A stretch of 35,720 bases of DNA from assembly GCA_021153265.1 (NCBI GenBank), contig JAGKTU010000011.1, positions 1 through 35,720 of the forward strand, given 5' to 3'. The position numbers and the translations under genes are program-made. The stretch is from Clostridia bacterium (lineage in GTDB: Bacteria > Bacillota > Clostridia > Oscillospirales > Oscillospiraceae). The first letter of the stretch is position 1; every line of letters begins with the position of its first letter. Shown piece after piece: positions 32,749 through 35,720 of the stretch. The notes beneath the pieces are model-generated. The model had not been told where the DNA came from. It searched no databases and worked only from the letters and a program-made list of their open reading frames with translations.

Positions 32749-33027
32749 ATGGAAGAAAAATTTATCGCCGCGTGGCAGTCTAACCGCGCTGCCGCCGCTC
32801 TCATGGGCATCCGCATGCGCCCCATCGATGAAAACGCTCTGAAAAACGCCAAGCGCATCCTCTCCGGAACCCGTTTAAGCGACGGTTTCAACGAACTGGC
32901 CGCAAAGGGACAGCTGAAGCTCTCTCTGGAGGCGCTGGTCATCGACAAGCGCTTCACCGGTCTCTTCACCGACGAGGAGGCCAACGAGGCACTGACCCGC
33001 TTGCTGGAAGCCGGCTACCGATTCTAA
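32749..33027 (+). CDS. Hypothetical protein, 92 residues
   Basis: AGGAGG lies 7 nt before ATG 32749. The protein starts MEEKFIAAWQSNRAAAAL, is mostly helical by pattern, has no signal peptide or Cys, and ends in RLLEAGYRF. No family is recognised. Codon use matches hisS. It sits between the hisS terminator and a second terminator, so it is either a readthrough gene or has a promoter inside hisS. Confidence 0.75.
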   Translation: MEEKFIAAWQSNRAAAALMGIRMRPIDENALKNAKRILSGTRLSDGFNELAAKGQLKLSLEALVIDKRFTGLFTDEEANEALTRLLEAGYRF

Positions 33028-33033
33028 AAAATG

Positions 33034-33064
33034 ACCGCCCACGGAAAAATCCGTGGGCGGTTTT
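33034..33064. terminator. Bidirectional terminator
   Basis: ACCGCCCACGGA (33034-33045), an AAAA loop, and TCCGTGGGCGGT (33050-33061) form a perfect 12-bp stem. TTTT follows on the plus strand and an ATTTTTT run follows on the minus strand. It ends both the 92-residue gene and the converging lipoprotein gene. Confidence 0.93.
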
Positions 33065-33075
33065 GCGTTTTGAAA

Positions 33076-33918
33076 TCAGCCTGCATCAACAGAGAAGATC
33101 ATCATGTCAGAAGTGATGATCACGTAATAATCCAAGCCGTTGTTCTCCATGTGATAGGAGATCGTGCCGTCGGATTCCACCTGAGGCTCGCCTGCCATCA
33201 TGTCCGACACCATATCGGAAGTCAGCTGGGAATTGGTGAGCGCCCATGCCACGCCGCTGATAAAGCCGGTAGCATAGACCTTATCGGAATCGGTGATTTC
33301 CGTAGTGGCCACAACCAGGCCGATCACGGTTTTACCATCAGCCGCCACTTCAAAGGTTGCCAGAACGTCCAGGTAGTCGCCATTCTGATTATAGACACCA
33401 TAAATGGGCTTACCGTCTTCGGTGCTGGTAAGATACGCCAGCTGATACTCATCACCGCCCAGAGAAGCGTTGATCTTCGCAACGTACTCCTCATAGCTGA
33501 TACCCATATCGCTGCCGCTGCTCACGGGACGGGTCAGGGGCTCGCCCTCGGTCAAGCCGCACTCAGAGCAGGTTTTGGGTGCGTCATAAGTAGCATCCTG
33601 CCAATCGTGGCCATCGGCCTCGCCTTTGGTCTCACCGCAGTTGGCGCAGGTCTTGGGCTCCTCGCAGGTTGCATCCTGCCAATCATGCTCCAGAGCCTCA
33701 CCTTCGGTCTCGCCGCATTCGGAGCAGGTCTTGGGCTCCTCACAGGTTGCGTCCACCCACTCGTGGCCCTTAGCCTTGCCCTTGGTCTCGCCGCATTCGG
33801 AGCAGGTCTTGGGCTCCTCGCAGGTTGCCTTCTCCCAATCATGTTCACATTCACCGCAGGCTGCCAGCATCACAACGCACAGCACAGCCAGCAGAACCAG
33901 CATCAGTCTCTTTTTCAC
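33076..33918 (-). CDS. Lipoprotein with four Cys-rich repeats
   Basis: 280 residues from GTG 33918; AAAGGAGG lies 8-9 nt upstream. The signal peptide ends in the lipobox LAAC (Cys 21), so the protein is lipid-anchored outside the cell. Residues 26-129 are four 26-residue repeats of the form HDWxxATCEEPKTCSECGETxG, each with His, Cys and a CxxC pair; copy four has Tyr for its first Cys. A unique domain follows (about 140-280: YEEYVAKINASLGG, VYATGFISGVAWAL) with no recognised family. The repeats could bind metal or carry disulfides. The amylase at 1 has a related CxC/CxxC segment. Confidence 0.85.
   Translation of the reverse strand: MKKRLMLVLLAVLCVVMLAACGECEHDWEKATCEEPKTCSECGETKGKAKGHEWVDATCEEPKTCSECGETEGEALEHDWQDATCEEPKTCANCGETKGEADGHDWQDATYDAPKTCSECGLTEGEPLTRPVSSGSDMGISYEEYVAKINASLGGDEYQLAYLTSTEDGKPIYGVYNQNGDYLDVLATFEVAADGKTVIGLVVATTEITDSDKVYATGFISGVAWALTNSQLTSDMVSDMMAGEPQVESDGTISYHMENNGLDYYVIITSDMMIFSVDAG
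33532..33843 (-). repeat. Four tandem 78-nt repeats in the lipoprotein
   Basis: In-frame 78-bp units encode the 26-residue His/Cys repeat. Copies one to three are nearly identical at nucleotide level over the ATCEEPKTC part, so copy number could vary by recombination or slippage. Confidence 0.85.
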
Positions 33919-33991
33919 GGAAAATTCCTCCTTTTATCTTTCTGACTATTTAATTATACCTTTTCTTTCATAAAAAGCAAGATAAATCCAC

Positions 33992-34426
33992 TCACATCCC
34001 CCATTTTCCCCTTAACGCCAGCACCGCCAGACACCGCTGCCGCGCCTGCCGGGCGAGCATCGCGTAGACTTCCCCCCATTCCGGGTCGCTGCGGCAGGTT
34101 TCCAGCCCATCGGCCAACCGCCGCTCCAGATGACAGCACCGCTCCAGCACCGTTTTGGTGTTCCCTCTGGGCGGTGTTTGGGGTTTTCTGTCTTCCCGGA
34201 TGCCACGAAGGGTCTGCAGCGAGAAGATTTGATTCTGATTTTGCAGGATTTTCCCCTCCAAATCCCGGCAAGCCGGTATTTTCTGTCCCAAATAACGATA
34301 GCAGGCGGCAAGTTCCGCCGTCAGCGCCGAAAATCGCCCGGACGGTTCCGGCAGCGGTGGCAGCTCCGTTCGGCCGTTGACCCGGCTCCACACCCGGGCC
34401 TGCAATTTCTGATCGATTTCCTCCAA
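33992..34426 (-). CDS. Hypothetical protein, 144 residues
   Basis: Begins at TTG 34426 (MEEIDQKLQARVWSRVNG) with GAGGGGGG 7-8 nt upstream. Polar and helical, with several Cys and Arg, no signal peptide or membrane segment. The sequence around residues 40-95 (ACYRYLGQKIPACRDLEG) suggests a helical bundle; no family is recognised. It is divergent from lexA, with 149 nt between them, and could be co-regulated. A 164-residue reading of another frame in the same span is compositionally unlike a real protein and was rejected. Confidence 0.6.
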   Translation of the reverse strand: MEEIDQKLQARVWSRVNGRTELPPLPEPSGRFSALTAELAACYRYLGQKIPACRDLEGKILQNQNQIFSLQTLRGIREDRKPQTPPRGNTKTVLERCCHLERRLADGLETCRSDPEWGEVYAMLARQARQRCLAVLALRGKWGM

Positions 34427-34575
34427 TCCGATCCCCCCTCGGAAACATTTTATGCCGGGGGCTTATTTTTTGTGCGGCCGGACGAGTTTTTTGCGGAAAA
34501 AGGCTTTCCTTTCCCGTTCATTTGTGCTACTATATTAATATATTTTGCTACACGTCGCCCAAAGGAGGCCTTTTT

Positions 34576-35151
34576 ATGCCCAGAACCAGCAACAAAGCAG
34601 AGCTGATTATAAATTATGTAAACCAATTCATTCAGGAAAACGGCTACTCTCCCTCTGTCCGGGAGATCGGTGCCGCCGTGGGCCTGCGCTCCACCGCCTC
34701 CGTCAGCTACCACCTGCAGGCCCTGCAGGAAAAGGGTCTGCTCCAGTCTCCCGGCGCCAAGGGCCGCAAGCGGGCCATCGTCACCGGCGCCCGGCAGGGT
34801 CAGATCCCGGTGGTGGGTCTGGTCACCGCCGGCATTCCCATTCTGGCTGTGGAAAATCAGGAGGGTAGTGTGGCTTGGGATGAGCCGGGATGCTTCGCCC
34901 TCCGCGTCCGGGGCGACAGTATGATAAACGCCGCCATTTTGAGCGGTGATCTGGTGGTTGTCCGCCCCCAGCAGACCGCTGACGACGGTCAGATCGTGGT
35001 GGCCCGGATCGGGGATGAAGCCACCGTCAAGCGTCTGCGCCGCCGGGGCGGCGAAATTTGGCTGATGCCGGAAAATGATCATTATGAACCCATCGACGGC
35101 ACCGAGGCCGAGATCATCGGCATCGTCCGGGCCGTGATCCGGGAATACTGA
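34576..35151 (+). CDS. lexA: SOS repressor LexA
   Basis: 191 residues from ATG 34576, chosen because AAAGGAGG lies 8 nt upstream and family members start here. The N-terminal winged helix-turn-helix (GYSPSVREIGAAVGLRSTASV) binds DNA. The autocleavage site is VTAGIP (Ala 85-Gly 86), the catalytic Ser 115 is in RGDSM, and Lys 152 is in ATVKRL. Cleavage is triggered by RecA when DNA is damaged. A Gram-positive SOS box (GAAC-N4-GTTC) was not found in the upstream gap. Confidence 0.94.
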   Translation: MPRTSNKAELIINYVNQFIQENGYSPSVREIGAAVGLRSTASVSYHLQALQEKGLLQSPGAKGRKRAIVTGARQGQIPVVGLVTAGIPILAVENQEGSVAWDEPGCFALRVRGDSMINAAILSGDLVVVRPQQTADDGQIVVARIGDEATVKRLRRRGGEIWLMPENDHYEPIDGTEAEIIGIVRAVIREY

Positions 35152-35154
35152 GAA

Positions 35155-35187
35155 AAACGCCTGCACGATTCATCCGTGCAGGCGTTT
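35155..35187 (+). terminator. Terminator after lexA
   Basis: AAACGCCTGCACG (35155-35167) pairs with CGTGCAGGCGTTT (35175-35187) over a 7-nt loop, 4 nt past the lexA stop codon; the trailing TTT is part of the stem. A strong hairpin with a short U-run. Confidence 0.85.
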
Positions 35188-35283
35188 CTGTCCACCATTT
35201 TGGCGATAACCGGGCTTCCCCCGACCAAATGTGTATGCTTTTCCGATGTAATGGAAAAATATATAAAAATTTGTATAAATTAT

Positions 35284-35312
35284 TTGCATTTTTTGTAGGT
35301 GCATGGTATACT
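35284..35312 (+). promoter_or_regulatory. Promoter of ppdK
   Basis: TTGCAT (35284-35289), 17-nt spacer, TATACT (35307-35312). It has the same hexamers as the polysaccharide-operon promoter. About 80 nt of 5' leader follow before the ppdK ATG; no riboswitch-like fold was recognised. Confidence 0.75.
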
Positions 35313-35396
35313 ATATGGGCATTATAGCAACTATTGCGAAAATAGCATCATTACAGGCGAAAAAATACGTCTGAAGAAATTGAAAGGGGTTTACAA

Positions 35397-35720
35397 ATGG
35401 CACATAAGTATGTTTACCTGTTTACCGAAGGCAACGGTTCCATGCGTGAACTGCTGGGCGGTAAGGGCGCTAACCTGGCCGAGATGACCAATATCGGTCT
35501 GCCCGTCCCTCAGGGTTTCACCATTTCCACCGAAGCCTGCACCAAGTACTATGAGGACGGCCGGATGATCAACGACGATATCCAGGCTGAGATCATGGAA
35601 TATGTGGACAAGCTGGAAGCTATCACCGGCAAGAAGTTCGGTGACAAGGAGAATCCTCTGCTGGTCTCCGTCCGTTCCGGCGCCCGCGCCTCCATGCCCG
35701 GCATGATGGACACCATCCTG
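35397..35720 (+). CDS. ppdK: Pyruvate, phosphate dikinase, 5' part
   Basis: The first 108 residues; the gene runs off the window. The enzyme interconverts pyruvate and phosphoenolpyruvate using ATP and phosphate, central in anaerobic glycolysis of Clostridia. VYLFTEGNGSMRELLGGKG and LAEMTNIGLPVPQGFTIST open the ATP-grasp domain, and LVSVRSGARASMPGMMDT is diagnostic for PPDK. AAAGGGG lies 7 nt before ATG 35397. Confidence 0.95.
   Translation, partial: MAHKYVYLFTEGNGSMRELLGGKGANLAEMTNIGLPVPQGFTISTEACTKYYEDGRMINDDIQAEIMEYVDKLEAITGKKFGDKENPLLVSVRSGARASMPGMMDTIL

Noticed and set aside
33954..34448. 164-codon minus-strand frame overlapping the 144-residue hypothetical
   Set aside because: Low-complexity Gly/Ala/Pro-rich reading without a suitable RBS; the 144-codon frame has better composition and an RBS.

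Overview
The window looks like a chromosomal segment of a Gram-positive, Clostridia-type gut bacterium, probably Oscillospiraceae/Ruminococcaceae-like. The grounds are strong AAGGAGG-type ribosome sites, a LexA/CpsB/EpsG gene complement, a secreted modular alpha-amylase under a CcpA-like operator, pyruvate phosphate dikinase, and moderately GC-rich codon use. No database search was possible, so taxonomy is inference.

Layout. (1) 1-3813, minus strand: most of a secreted multi-domain GH13 alpha-amylase, cut by the window edge, with a clear promoter and a cre-like site. (2) 4088-25218, minus strand: a 21-kb operon for a cell-surface polysaccharide. In transcription order it encodes a sugar aminotransferase, an initiating sugar-phosphate transferase, an ATP-grasp/HAD fusion, broken GT4/HAD remnants, GT4, GT2, GT8, GT2, an EpsG-type polymerase, GT4, RfbF, RfbG, a 4-keto-sugar reductase, an RfbC-like epimerase, GT2, an MptE/sialyltransferase-like protein, a Wzx flippase, a KdsB-like cytidylyltransferase, a DRE-TIM aldolase with an extra C-terminal domain, a HAD phosphatase and a membrane acyltransferase. 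One strong promoter with an operator-like palindrome lies at 25269-25299. (3) 25382-28938: a soluble Hanks-type kinase, divergent from a DUF1508 protein plus a 71-residue helical protein, then a convergent ABC exporter. (4) 29045-35720: a CpsB-type phosphatase, a MinD-like ATPase, a methylglyoxal-synthase-like protein, hisS, a 92-residue unknown protein, a Cys-repeat lipoprotein, a hypothetical protein, lexA and the start of ppdK.

How the genes fit together. The operon is a nearly complete Wzx/Wzy-type system: initiation, about seven intact glycosyltransferases, polymerase, flippase and decoration. Two CTP-dependent precursor branches are visible. RfbF-RfbG-epimerase-reductase should give a CDP-6-deoxyhexose, with no RfbH for 3-deoxygenation. 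The aldolase, HAD phosphatase and KdsB-like enzyme parallel the KdsA-KdsC-KdsB logic and suggest a CMP-activated 2-keto acid sugar, with the MptE/sialyltransferase-like protein as its likely transferase. This second branch is the most interesting candidate system in the window.

Other notable points are a methylglyoxal-synthase homologue with the catalytic Asp replaced by His, a recombination scar that duplicated a HAD-GT4 gene junction, two AT-richer genes inside the operon (kdsB-like and GT8), and a 27-bp-arm palindromic repeat before hisS. No tRNA, rRNA, transposase or CRISPR array was seen, and no intergenic stretch exceeds about 275 bases.
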